DNA of 15,573 nt from Anaerolineaceae bacterium UBA3924 (lineage in GTDB: Bacteria > Chloroflexota > Anaerolineae > Anaerolineales > Anaerolineaceae), in contig DGEO01000006.1 in the NCBI GenBank assembly GCA_002385985.1, forward strand, positions 1-15,573, in the 5' to 3' direction. The notes under the pieces were generated by a model. The model had not been told where the DNA came from. It saw only the letters and a list, made by a program, of their open reading frames with translations, and did not search any database. Position 1 is the stretch's first letter. Every line of letters starts with the position of its first letter. Below are positions 1 to 6,989 of this stretch, one piece after another. The translations under genes were made by a program, and so were the position numbers.

Positions 1-429
1 GCGCTCCAGGGCGTAGCGCATGGAGCGCTCGAGCGCGAAGGGGGTCATCTGGTCTTTGATCAGGTAGTCTGCAGCGCCGTACTGCATGGCGGTCAGGTCG
101 ATGTCGTAGCTGCTCTGGCCGGTCAGGATGATGATGGGGGCCTGGTGGGCGGCGACCGAGGCGTACTTCAGCAGGTCCAGCCCGGTTTTCTCGCCCAGAT
201 GATAGTCGAAAATGTACAGGTCATGGCTGTGGCGGTCGAGCGCTTCCAGGCCCTCCTGGTAGGTGCCGGCCCATTCCAGCTCGTACTGGTAGCGCAGTGC
301 CTCGGGCGGGACGCGCCGCAGCATGTCACGCACCATCGCGAACTCTTCCTCGTCGTCATCCACCAGTAAGACCCTGACGCTGCTTTTCAATGACCCTCCG
401 GGTGACTTTCCCCTCTCGACCGGCTGCAT
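1..429 (-). CDS. Response regulator receiver-domain protein (partial, C-terminus outside window)
   Basis: This is a phosphoryl-accepting signalling protein; 143 codons are visible and the frame stays open at the left edge. From ATG 429 a short polar N-terminus leads into VLLVDDDEEE (acidic pocket, about residues 20-26). The phospho-acceptor Asp follows in IFDYHLGEKTG (about D75), the conserved Thr in IIILTGQ (about T103), and the Lys in YLIKDQ (about K125). The receiver fold is therefore complete. It ends in ERSMRYALER, a helix that in known proteins usually links a receiver domain to a PAS, GGDEF or kinase module, so the full protein is probably multidomain; this is inference. Start choice: ATG 429 lies 9 nt past a TATAAT box (443-438), implying a nearly leaderless message. 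TTG 390, with GGAGGG at 399-394 but short spacing, is the alternative and would begin MKSSVRVLL. It lies 50 nt downstream of the Fur-family gene, on the same strand. Confidence 0.85.
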   Translation of the reverse strand, partial: MQPVERGKSPGGSLKSSVRVLLVDDDEEEFAMVRDMLRRVPPEALRYQYELEWAGTYQEGLEALDRHSHDLYIFDYHLGEKTGLDLLKYASVAAHQAPIIILTGQSSYDIDLTAMQYGAADYLIKDQMTPFALERSMRYALER

Positions 430-437
430 GTATTCCA

Positions 438-443
438 ATTATA
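438..443 (-). promoter_or_regulatory. -10 box (TATAAT) of the receiver-domain gene
   Basis: A perfect TATAAT reads on the minus strand from 443 to 438, between the Fur-family gene and the receiver gene. No recognisable TTGACA-like -35 hexamer lies 16-18 nt upstream. The predicted transcription start (about 431) is almost on ATG 429. Expression of the receiver gene may thus be independent of the Fur-family gene despite their co-orientation. Confidence 0.5.
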
Positions 444-479
444 GAAGAGATCGCGGCCGAAGTCCCCCGGGCAAGGCGG

Positions 480-917
480 TCAGGCGGCCTGACGGGCGCG
501 GCAGCTGCGGCACAGGCCGGAGAGGACCAGATGATCCTCGTCGGGCAGGAACCCGTAGACGCGCTCGATCTCGGCGTACAGGTGCTGCACCTCCTCCGGG
601 CCGATCTGCTCCTCGCGGCCGCAGGTCCGGCAGACCAGGTGGTGGTGGGGCTGCAGGCTGGCGATCTCGTAGCTGGTCTTGCCGTCGGGGGTGCGAGCCT
701 CAACCACCAGGTGCAGGCGGGTGAGGAAGTCCAGGGTGCGGTACAGGGTGGAGAGCGAGATGGAGGGGTCTTTCTGCTGCAGGCGGGCGTAAATCTCGTC
801 GACGGTGGTGTGGGCGCCGCCCTCGCACACGGCGTCGAGGACCAGCCGGCGCTGGTGGGTGACGCGGAAGCCGCGGTCGCGCATCATTTTGGCGTAGTTG
901 CGCGTGTTGTGGGACAT
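480..917 (-). CDS. Fur-family metal-dependent transcriptional repressor
   Basis: This 145-residue cytoplasmic regulator has the usual length for Fur/Zur/PerR proteins, which bind DNA as metal-loaded dimers. The N-terminal winged helix spans about residues 1-85: RGFRVTHQRRLVLDAV is the characteristic 'R.T.QR..IL' segment and SISLSTLYRTLDFL is the recognition helix. The dimerization half contains HHHLVC (91-96) and two CxxC pairs, C96/C99 and C136/C139, forming the structural zinc site. Before the second CxxC the sequence reads DEDHLVLSGLC; the position that is His in many Fur proteins is Asp128, next to His129. Which metal (Fe, Zn, Mn) or peroxide signal it senses cannot be decided from sequence, so no symbol is given. 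It is transcribed divergently from the membrane methyltransferase gene. Its ATG falls about 7 nt after a TACAAT box, and no Shine-Dalgarno sequence is possible, so the mRNA is probably leaderless. Confidence 0.93.
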   Translation of the reverse strand: MSHNTRNYAKMMRDRGFRVTHQRRLVLDAVCEGGAHTTVDEIYARLQQKDPSISLSTLYRTLDFLTRLHLVVEARTPDGKTSYEIASLQPHHHLVCRTCGREEQIGPEEVQHLYAEIERVYGFLPDEDHLVLSGLCRSCRARQAA

Positions 918-923
918 GCGGTT

Positions 924-929
924 ATTGTA
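924..929 (-). promoter_or_regulatory. Extended -10 promoter (TGATACAAT) of the Fur-family gene
   Basis: On the minus strand TACAAT (929-924) is preceded by TGA, giving the TGn extended -10 form, which explains the absence of a convincing -35 hexamer. Six bases separate the box from the A of ATG 917, so transcription should begin at or next to the start codon. I looked for an AT-rich Fur or PerR palindrome over it and found none. Confidence 0.6.
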
Positions 930-988
930 TCAGACTGCGGCCGGCACTGCTCCCCGGTGGAGCGCCTCCGCGGCGCCCTGTTTCCCGC

Positions 989-994
989 TATAAT
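989..994 (+). promoter_or_regulatory. -10 box (TATAAT) for the membrane methyltransferase gene
   Basis: A perfect TATAAT stands 19 nt before GTG 1014. The last bases of the box form part of ATG 993, which would otherwise extend the gene by 7 codons; a start codon inside the -10 element cannot be on the transcript, which favours GTG 1014. There is no good -35 match. With the TACAAT box at 924-929 it defines a divergent promoter region of 96 nt. Confidence 0.5.
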
Positions 995-1013
995 GAAATG
1001 TAAAGGGGACGGC

Positions 1014-1616
1014 GTGTTGGCGGAGACTGGATTCGGCTGGGTGCTGCTGGCGATGGCCGGGTACGGCGCGCTGCATTCGCTGCTGGCCTCAAACCGGGTC
1101 AAGGCGATTGTGCGGCGCTGGCTGGGCCGGGACCGCATGCGCTATTACCGCCTGGTTTACAACCTGATCGGCGTGCTGACCCTGCTGCCGGTGCTGGTGC
1201 CGGTCCTGGCGCTGCCGGACCGCCGGCTGTACGCCTTTCCGCTGCCCCTGGCCGTGCTGGCGGTGATCGGGCAGATCCTGGCGGCGCTGGGCGTGCTGGC
1301 CAGCATCCGGCAGACCGGAGCGGCCGCCTTCCTGGGGCTGCAGCCGCCCGAGCACCCGCCCCGGCTGGTGACCAGCGGGTGGTACCGCCGGATGCGCCAC
1401 CCGATTTACTTCTTCGCGCTGCTGTTCATCTGGCTGATGCCGGTCATGACGGCCAACCTGCTGGCCTTCAACCTGGGCGCCACCGCCTATCTGATCATTG
1501 GCTCCATGCTGGAGGAGCGCAAACTGCGTGAGGAGTTCGGCCCGGCCTATGACGAGTACCGCCGCCGCACCCCCTGGCTGATTCCTTTACCCCGCCGGCC
1601 CGCGCCGCGAAACTGA
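1014..1616 (+). CDS. Integral membrane methyltransferase-like protein (ICMT/NnrU/PEMT superfamily)
   Basis: A 200-residue polytopic membrane protein. GTG 1014 is chosen because AAAGGGGA (1002-1009) is correctly spaced before it and because ATG 993 overlaps the -10 box. Hydrophobic segments lie at about 7-25, 48-68, 76-97, 131-145 and 149-165. The C-terminal half carries the family signature: SGWYRRMRHPIYF (121-133), then EERKLREEFGPAYDEYRRRTPWLIP (residues 167-191, quoted here only as the run containing the conserved E, FG, Y and YRRRTPW positions). In isoprenylcysteine carboxyl methyltransferase and relatives this region binds S-adenosylmethionine. The HSLLAS motif near residue 21 resembles NnrU-like members. 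The substrate is unknown; bacterial homologues are commonly annotated only as methyltransferase family or phospholipid methyltransferase. It is followed after 53 nt by comEC in the same direction. Confidence 0.8.
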   Translation: MLAETGFGWVLLAMAGYGALHSLLASNRVKAIVRRWLGRDRMRYYRLVYNLIGVLTLLPVLVPVLALPDRRLYAFPLPLAVLAVIGQILAALGVLASIRQTGAAAFLGLQPPEHPPRLVTSGWYRRMRHPIYFFALLFIWLMPVMTANLLAFNLGATAYLIIGSMLEERKLREEFGPAYDEYRRRTPWLIPLPRRPAPRN

Positions 1617-1669
1617 CACCCCGTCTTTCCCTGGTGTAAAGCTTCACTTTCTCATCCCGGCTTTCATCG

Positions 1670-3949
1670 ATGCCCCTGCTGTGGCTTTCCGCGGCCTTCC
1701 TGCTCGGCATCGCGCTGGCCAGCGTGGTCAGCGTGCCGCTTCCCGTCTGGCTGGCCGGCGGGATGCTGACCTTTGCGGGCGGGCTGGCGGAATGGCGTGC
1801 CCGCCGCGGCCGCTGGAGCGGGCCGCCCGTGCCCTGCCTGCTGATCGCCGCGGCGCTGCTGCTGGGCGGGGCCCGCTGCCAGTCGGCCGTGCCGCGCTTC
1901 ACCTCCGCCGACCTGGCTTTTTACAACGGCATCGGCCCGGTCCGGCTGAGCGGCACGCTGGCGGCCCCGCCGGACCGCCGGGACGGGTCGACACTGCTGC
2001 GGGTTCGGGTCGAGCGGCTGGTGCCGGAATGGGGAGCCGCCCGCCCGGTGAGGGGCATGGCGCTGGTGCGGCTGAGCGGCACGCAGGACCAGCTGGCTTA
2101 CGGCGAGCGGGTGACAATGGCCGGCTGGCTGGAGGCTCCGCCGGAGGATGAGAGCTTTTCCTACCGTGATTACCTGGCCCGCCAGGGGATCTACAGCTAT
2201 CTGGAAGACCCGGCGGTGGAGAGCCGGGGAATGGGGCCGCGTTCGCCGCTCTGGGCGGCGGTGTATGGACTGCGCGAGCGGGGCTACCGCTGGATTCTGG
2301 ACACTTTCTCGCAGCCCGAAGCGGCCCTGATGGCCGGGGTGCTGCTGGGGCTGGAACGGGATTTTCCACCCGAGCTGGAACAGGCTTTCCGCGATACCGG
2401 CACGGCGCACATCGTGGCCATTTCAGGGGCCAACCTGTCGGTGGTGACGGCCCTGTTCCTGCTGCTGTTCGGCCGGCTGCTGCCGCGGGGTCCGGCGGCG
2501 CTGGCCTCGCTGGCGGCGGTGGTCTTCTACACCCTGCTGGTGGGCGGCCAGCCGCCGGTGGTGCGCGCGGCGGTGATGGGTGCCGCGGCCATGGGCGGTT
2601 CGCTGATCGGCCGGCGCGGGTCGGGGTTGAACTCGCTGGGTTTCTGCGCCGCGCTGATGTGCCTGTTCTCGCCGCATCTGCTCCGGGATGCCAGTTTTCA
2701 GCTTTCCTTCAGCGCCACGCTGGGGCTGGTGCTCTATGGCGAGCGTCTGGAGCGCCGCGTCACCGCCTGGCTGCAGCCCCGGATGGGGGAGGGCCGGGCC
2801 GCCCGGCTGGCCGCCCCGCTGAACGAGTACCTGATGCTGACCCTGGCGGCGCAAATCACCACGCTGCCGGTGACGCTGTACCATTTTCAACGGCTCTCGC
2901 TGACCACGCTGATCGCCAATCCGCTGGTGCTGCCGGCCCAGCCGCTGCTGATGATCCTGGGCGGGCTGGCTTTGCTGGCCGGCTGGGTGCTGCCCGGGCT
3001 GGGAGCGCTGCTGGGCCTGCCGGTCTGGACGCTGGCGGCCTACACCACCCGGCTGGTGCTGCTGCTCGGCTCTATTCCCTCCGGGGCGGTGTCGCTCGGC
3101 CCGGTTCCGGGCTGGCTGCCCTGGCTGCTCTATGCGCTGCTGTTTGCCTTCACCCTGCCGGGAAGAGCGCGTACTCCGGCGGGCGGCGTGCTTCGACCGG
3201 CGGCGCTGGTGGTGGTCCTGCTGCTGGGAAGCGGGCTGGGCTGGCGATCGATGCGGGCCGCGCCGGACGGCCAGCTGCACCTGAGTGTGATGGCTCTGGA
3301 CGGCGGTCCGGCAGTGCTGGCGCGCGCTCCGGGCGGGCAGGTGATTCTGCTGGGCGGTTCGGCCAGCGCCAACGCGCTTTCGGGTGCGCTGGGCCAGCGG
3401 CTGCCGCCGGTCGGGGCGCATCTGGACGCGGTGGTGCTGTTTGACGGCGGGGAGAAGGCCCTGCGAGGACTGCCGCTGACGCTGGAGCGCTTCCCGCCGG
3501 AGCAGGTGCTGTGGGCGGTCGAACCGCCGCAGCGAGCCAGCGTCGACCGGCTGCGGGCCAAACTGCATCAATCCGGCGTGCCGCTGGAGCGGTTCCACCC
3601 GGCGCAGGAAATGCTGTTGGACCCGGCGGCCGGCGTGCGTCTGGTCGCTCTAACCGGCGCGGGCGGGCAGGCCGGCTGGCTGCTGGAATGGAAGAGCCTG
3701 CGTGTGCTGAATCCAGGCGGGCTGCCGCCCGGCGACCTGCCGGAGAACCTCCGCCCCGGCCTGCTTATCCTGAACGACGGCAGCCTGGAAAAAGGCTCGC
3801 CGGAGGCGTGGGCCGCGCTGGGGGCGCAGGTCACCGCCGTCGCCAGCCAGGGGCTGGACCTGCCGGTCGACTGGGTCCGCCTGACGCCCGGGCAGGTGCT
3901 GGAAGTGAGCTCGGACGGAGAGGTGATGCGGCTTTCGATCAGCCGCTGA
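1670..3949 (+). CDS. comEC: ComEC/Rec2-family DNA uptake channel with degenerate C-terminal beta-lactamase-like domain
   Basis: A 759-residue inner-membrane protein of the usual ComEC length; the family translocates single-stranded DNA into the cytoplasm during natural transformation. Order of parts: two N-terminal membrane helices (about 2-40 and 53-68); a soluble DUF4131/OB-like region (about 80-185) including SFSYRDYLARQGIYSYL; the Competence membrane domain (about 215-525) with GTAHIVAISGANLSVV (244-259), PPVVRAAVMG (295-304) and DASFQLSFSATLGL (340-353), all typical motifs; and a C-terminal alpha/beta domain (about 535-759). That last domain begins LSVMALDGGPAVLARAPGG, matching the 'FLDVGQGDA' strand of the normal metallo-beta-lactamase domain. 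Where the HxHxDH metal site should be, however, it reads VVLFDGGEKALRGLP (588-602), so metal binding is probably lost. No Shine-Dalgarno sequence precedes ATG 1670. No other competence gene is visible in the window. Confidence 0.93.
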   Translation: MPLLWLSAAFLLGIALASVVSVPLPVWLAGGMLTFAGGLAEWRARRGRWSGPPVPCLLIAAALLLGGARCQSAVPRFTSADLAFYNGIGPVRLSGTLAAPPDRRDGSTLLRVRVERLVPEWGAARPVRGMALVRLSGTQDQLAYGERVTMAGWLEAPPEDESFSYRDYLARQGIYSYLEDPAVESRGMGPRSPLWAAVYGLRERGYRWILDTFSQPEAALMAGVLLGLERDFPPELEQAFRDTGTAHIVAISGANLSVVTALFLLLFGRLLPRGPAALASLAAVVFYTLLVGGQPPVVRAAVMGAAAMGGSLIGRRGSGLNSLGFCAALMCLFSPHLLRDASFQLSFSATLGLVLYGERLERRVTAWLQPRMGEGRAARLAAPLNEYLMLTLAAQITTLPVTLYHFQRLSLTTLIANPLVLPAQPLLMILGGLALLAGWVLPGLGALLGLPVWTLAAYTTRLVLLLGSIPSGAVSLGPVPGWLPWLLYALLFAFTLPGRARTPAGGVLRPAALVVVLLLGSGLGWRSMRAAPDGQLHLSVMALDGGPAVLARAPGGQVILLGGSASANALSGALGQRLPPVGAHLDAVVLFDGGEKALRGLPLTLERFPPEQVLWAVEPPQRASVDRLRAKLHQSGVPLERFHPAQEMLLDPAAGVRLVALTGAGGQAGWLLEWKSLRVLNPGGLPPGDLPENLRPGLLILNDGSLEKGSPEAWAALGAQVTAVASQGLDLPVDWVRLTPGQVLEVSSDGEVMRLSISR

Positions 3950-3979
3950 ACTGCTCTCCCCGCCGGAGCGCCTCTCGAT

Positions 3980-3985
3980 TACAAT
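3980..3985 (+). promoter_or_regulatory. -10 box (TACAAT) upstream of the PH-domain gene
   Basis: TACAAT lies 10 nt before ATG 3996 within the 46-nt gap after comEC. No -35 hexamer and no Shine-Dalgarno sequence are visible, so the trio of genes downstream would start from a message with a leader of only a few bases. Moderate support: the box sits in a short AT-richer island in otherwise very GC-rich DNA. Confidence 0.45.
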
Positions 3986-3995
3986 CGTAGAGTTC

Positions 3996-4901
3996 ATGGA
4001 AGAAACCTTCACCGTGTTCCTGCCTCCCCGCCGGGAGGGCATCATCCTGCACACCGCGGCCGCGGCGGTGCTGCTGCTGGCCGGCGCGGGAGTGCTGGCC
4101 TACGCGCTGACCGCCGCCCACGGGAGCCTGTTCTACGTCTCCGTGGCGCTGGCGCTGGTGCTGCTGATGGGGCTGCTGCCGCTGTTCGCCTACCGCGGCT
4201 ACGCCCTGTGGCGGGCCGGGTACACGCTGCAGCGCGACGGGCTGCGCATCAGCTGGGGCCTGCGCATCCAGGACATCCCCCTGCCGGATATTGAGTGGGT
4301 GCGCCCCGCGGAGGAGATGGGCTTTTCTCTGCCGCTGCCCTGGCTGCGCTGGCCGGGGGCGGTGCTGGGCGTGCGCCAGGTGCCTGAGCTGGGACCGGTG
4401 GAGTTCATGGCCTCGACCACGGCCACCATGCTGCTGCTGGCCACGCCGGAACGGGTGTACGCCATTTCGCCGGAGGACCCGCGGGCGTTCATCCGCGCCT
4501 TCCAGCGGGCGATGGAGTACGGCAGCCTGACGCCGCTGCCGGCTTTCTCAGCCCGGCCGGGGGCTTTCATCCGCCAGGCCCTGTCGGACCGCCGGGCGCG
4601 CATTCCGCTGCTGGTCGGGCTGGGGCTGACCGTGCTGCTGTTCGTGCTGGCTGCGGTGCGTGTTTCCTCGGGCGGGCAGGTTTCACTGGGGTACGATCCC
4701 TCCGGCCAGCCGCTTCCGCCTGCGCCGGCCGAGCGGGTGATGCTGCTGCCGGTGCTGTCCGCGCTGAGCATCGTGAGCAGCACGCTGCTGGGGCTGTTTT
4801 TCTACCGGCGCCCCGAGCAGCAGCACCTGTCCTACCTGCTGTGGCTGGCCAGCCCGCTGGCCCCGGCGCTGCTGCTGTTTTCGCTGCTCTTCGTGGGCTG
4901 A
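3996..4901 (+). CDS. PH-domain membrane protein of unknown function (bPH plus DUF1648-like region)
   Basis: A 301-residue inner-membrane protein. Two helices (about 19-41 and 47-66) precede a soluble beta-rich domain at about 75-170 (YTLQRDGLRISWGLRIQDIP, then GPVEFMAS and RVYAISPEDPRAFIRAF). Its pattern matches the bacterial pleckstrin-homology-like family: a 'type B' beta pattern, then 'V.ISPEDP..F...' before the final helix. The C-terminal part (about 204-299) has three more helices around VSLGYDPSGQPLPPAPAERVMLLP, which resembles the DUF1648 motif (proline-rich 'HY...G.P....' then a membrane helix). No catalytic residues are evident and no function can be assigned. The stop codon TGA overlaps the start of the next gene (TGATG), so the two are translationally coupled. 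Confidence 0.75.
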   Translation: MEETFTVFLPPRREGIILHTAAAAVLLLAGAGVLAYALTAAHGSLFYVSVALALVLLMGLLPLFAYRGYALWRAGYTLQRDGLRISWGLRIQDIPLPDIEWVRPAEEMGFSLPLPWLRWPGAVLGVRQVPELGPVEFMASTTATMLLLATPERVYAISPEDPRAFIRAFQRAMEYGSLTPLPAFSARPGAFIRQALSDRRARIPLLVGLGLTVLLFVLAAVRVSSGGQVSLGYDPSGQPLPPAPAERVMLLPVLSALSIVSSTLLGLFFYRRPEQQHLSYLLWLASPLAPALLLFSLLFVG

Positions 4902-5725
4902 TGGGAGGGCTGGTGGCGCTGAACCCTGTGCAAGCGCTGCTCGGGCTGGGCCTGGCCGGTCTGGTCTCGCTGGCGGCTTACCGCGCCCGGGCGCTAAACC
5001 CGTCCGGAGCGCTGGCGGCCGCGGCGCTGGGGACGGTGGTGTTTGGCCTGGGCGGGCTGGATTGGGCGGTTCTGCTACTGGCGTTCTTTATTTCCTCCAG
5101 CGCGCTGTCGCGCCTGGCTCATCCGGCCAAAAAGGCGGTCGACGCCCGTGCCGCCAAGGGCTCGCGGCGGGACGCCGGTCAGGTGCTGGCCAACGGCGGG
5201 TTCGCCGGGCTGTGCGTGCTGCTGCACCTGGTTTTCCCCGAAAGCGCGCTGCCGTGGGCGGCCTTTGCCGGGTCGCTGGCGGCGGCCAATGCCGACACCT
5301 GGGCCACCGAGCTGGGCGCGTTTTCGCCGGTCCCGCCGCGGCGCATCACTACCGGGCAGGTGGTCGAGCGGGGCGCATCCGGCGGGGTGACGGCCGTCGG
5401 GCTGCTGGCCGCCCTGGCCGGGAGCGCGCTGATCGGCCTGCTGGCAGCCCTTTTCTGGCCGGGAGGGGCGAGTTCGGCGGTCATCCCCGGCGTGGCGCTG
5501 GCCGGGCTGGGCGGATCGCTGGTCGACTCGCTGCTGGGGGCGGCCTGGCAGGCGGTGTACTACTGCCCGGACTGCGGCAAGGAGACCGAGCGGCACCCGA
5601 GGCATTCCTGCGGCGCGCCGACCCGGCTGGTCCGCGGGTGGGCCTGGCTGGACAATGACGTGGTCAACGCGGCCTGCACGCTGAGCGGGGCGCTGCTGGG
5701 CTTGCTGCTGGGGAGCGGGCTGTGA
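4901..5725 (+). CDS. DUF92 integral membrane protein (possible prenyl/phytyl-phosphate kinase relative)
   Basis: A 274-residue polytopic protein. ATG 4901 overlaps the preceding TGA, which together with the family N-terminus (NPVQALLGLGLAGLVSLAAY) sets the start. DUF92 landmarks are all present: LNPSGALAAAALGTVVFG (about 32-49), the cytoplasmic RRDAGQVLANGG (89-100), AAANADTWATELG (127-139), GASGGVTAVGLLAALAGS (158-175), and the C-terminal Cys pair CPDCG (222-226) followed by a second His/Cys cluster and RGWAWLDNDVVN (245-256). The one well-characterised relative is the plant plastid protein VTE6, a phytyl-phosphate kinase; bacterial members may phosphorylate prenyl phosphates, but the substrate here is unknown. 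The gene is coupled on both sides (TGATG before, GTGA after), between the PH-domain protein and an MFS transporter. Confidence 0.88.
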   Translation: MGGLVALNPVQALLGLGLAGLVSLAAYRARALNPSGALAAAALGTVVFGLGGLDWAVLLLAFFISSSALSRLAHPAKKAVDARAAKGSRRDAGQVLANGGFAGLCVLLHLVFPESALPWAAFAGSLAAANADTWATELGAFSPVPPRRITTGQVVERGASGGVTAVGLLAALAGSALIGLLAALFWPGGASSAVIPGVALAGLGGSLVDSLLGAAWQAVYYCPDCGKETERHPRHSCGAPTRLVRGWAWLDNDVVNAACTLSGALLGLLLGSGL

Positions 5726-6987
5726 GCCGGCTGCGCCATCACCCGCTGCTGGCCCCCATGGACCCGGTGCGGGTGTACCTGATCTTCACGGTCGCCTCCG
5801 CGCTGTTCCAGTCCCTGGCCTGGACGGTGGCCATGGTCTACTTCATTCAGGTCGCCGGGCTGGACGCGCTGCAGATGGTGCTGGTGGGCACGGCGCTGGA
5901 GGTGTCCATTTTCCTGCTGGAGGTGCCGACCGGCGTGGTGGCGGACCTGTACAGCCGGCGTGTGTCGGTGATCGCCGGGTCCGCGCTGATCGGCCTGGGC
6001 TTCATTCTGACCGGGTTTCTCCCCCTGTTCGTGCCCATCCTGATCGCCCAGCTGATCTGGGGCGCGGGCTGGACGTTGACCTCCGGAGCGCTGCAGGCCT
6101 GGATCAGCGACGAGGTGGGCGAGGAGCGGGCCGGGCAGGCCTTTCTGCAGGGGGCCAGGGCGGCCGCGCTGGCCGGGCTGGTCGCGACCGCCGTCAGCGT
6201 GGTGATCGCCGGACGTGTGCTGTCCGGGCCGATCGTCATCGGAGGCGCGCTGTACTTCCTCCTGGCGCTGTTTCTGCTGGCCTTCATGCCGGAACAGGGC
6301 TGGCGGCCCATTACGCGGGAAGCGCACAGCGCCTGGGGACATATGCGGGACACGCTGCGCGATGCCTACCGGGTGGCGCGCCGCCGTCCGGCGCTGCGAG
6401 GGATACTGGCCGTCGGGCTGTTTTTCGGGCTGTATTCGGAAGGATTTGACCGCCTGTGGACGGCGCACCTGCTGGAGCGCTTCATCTTCCCGGACCTGGC
6501 CGGCCTGCCGCAGATCTACTGGTTCGGGCTGATTTCCATCGTCACCAGCCTGCTTACGGCCGGGGCGCTGGCCTGGGTGGAGCGGAGACGGCTGCGACTG
6601 CCGCACCAGCTGGCCGCGGCCCAGGGGCTGCTCTCGGCCGGTCTGCTGGCCTCGCTGGTGCTGTTTGCCCTGGCCGATAACTTCTGGCTGGCGCTGCTGT
6701 TCTACTGGCTGATCGGGACAGCCCGCGAGGTGATCAGCCCGCTCTATACCGCCTGGGTCAATCACGGGCTGGAGCCGGGCGTGCGGGCCACGGTTCACTC
6801 CGCCGCCGGGCAGGTGGACGCCATCGGCCAGATTGCCGGCGGTCCGCTGGTGGGGGTGATCGCCCGGAGCGCCGGCCTGCAGGCAGGGCTGCTGATGTCC
6901 GCCGGCCTGCTGGCGCCGGTGCTGGCGCTGCTGGCCTGGCAGGTGTTCCGCCGCGAACCGGTGAAGCCTGAGCCGGCCGCCGACTGA
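5722..6987 (+). CDS. MFS transporter
   Basis: A 421-residue secondary transporter with about 12 membrane segments. GTG 5722 overlaps the upstream stop (GTGA); ATG 5758 (residue 13) is an alternative start. Between helices 2 and 3 the motif-A region reads EVPTGVVADLYSRRVSVIAG (about 60-79), equivalent to the G-x-x-x-D-R/S-R-R loop of the superfamily. A cytoplasmic segment (about 192-225, rich in Arg and Asp) separates the two six-helix halves. The second half contains GTAREVISPLYTAWVNHGL (about 332-350). The substrate cannot be inferred; such proteins are often drug or small-molecule exporters. It is the last gene of the coupled trio. Its stop is only 2 bases from the stop of the convergent response regulator, so the two transcripts must overlap or share a bidirectional termination region; no obvious intrinsic terminator fits in that space. 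Confidence 0.9.
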   Translation: MSRLRHHPLLAPMDPVRVYLIFTVASALFQSLAWTVAMVYFIQVAGLDALQMVLVGTALEVSIFLLEVPTGVVADLYSRRVSVIAGSALIGLGFILTGFLPLFVPILIAQLIWGAGWTLTSGALQAWISDEVGEERAGQAFLQGARAAALAGLVATAVSVVIAGRVLSGPIVIGGALYFLLALFLLAFMPEQGWRPITREAHSAWGHMRDTLRDAYRVARRRPALRGILAVGLFFGLYSEGFDRLWTAHLLERFIFPDLAGLPQIYWFGLISIVTSLLTAGALAWVERRRLRLPHQLAAAQGLLSAGLLASLVLFALADNFWLALLFYWLIGTAREVISPLYTAWVNHGLEPGVRATVHSAAGQVDAIGQIAGGPLVGVIARSAGLQAGLLMSAGLLAPVLALLAWQVFRREPVKPEPAAD

Positions 6988-6989
6988 GG

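Noticed and set aside
479..493. Small inverted repeat GTCAGG-CGG-CCTGAC at the end of the Fur-family gene as a terminator
   Set aside because: The stem is short, overlaps the coding end and has no T tract on the minus strand.
390..1013. Plus-strand frame open upstream of the methyltransferase (390-1013)
   Set aside because: It runs antisense through the Fur-family gene; methyltransferase similarity begins only near 1014, where a ribosome binding site and -10 box define the start.
2423..3598. Long open frame on the minus strand opposite comEC
   Set aside because: Its translation is Gln/Arg/His-rich low-complexity sequence without domains, typical of antisense frames in GC-rich genes; comEC on the other strand has clear family motifs throughout.
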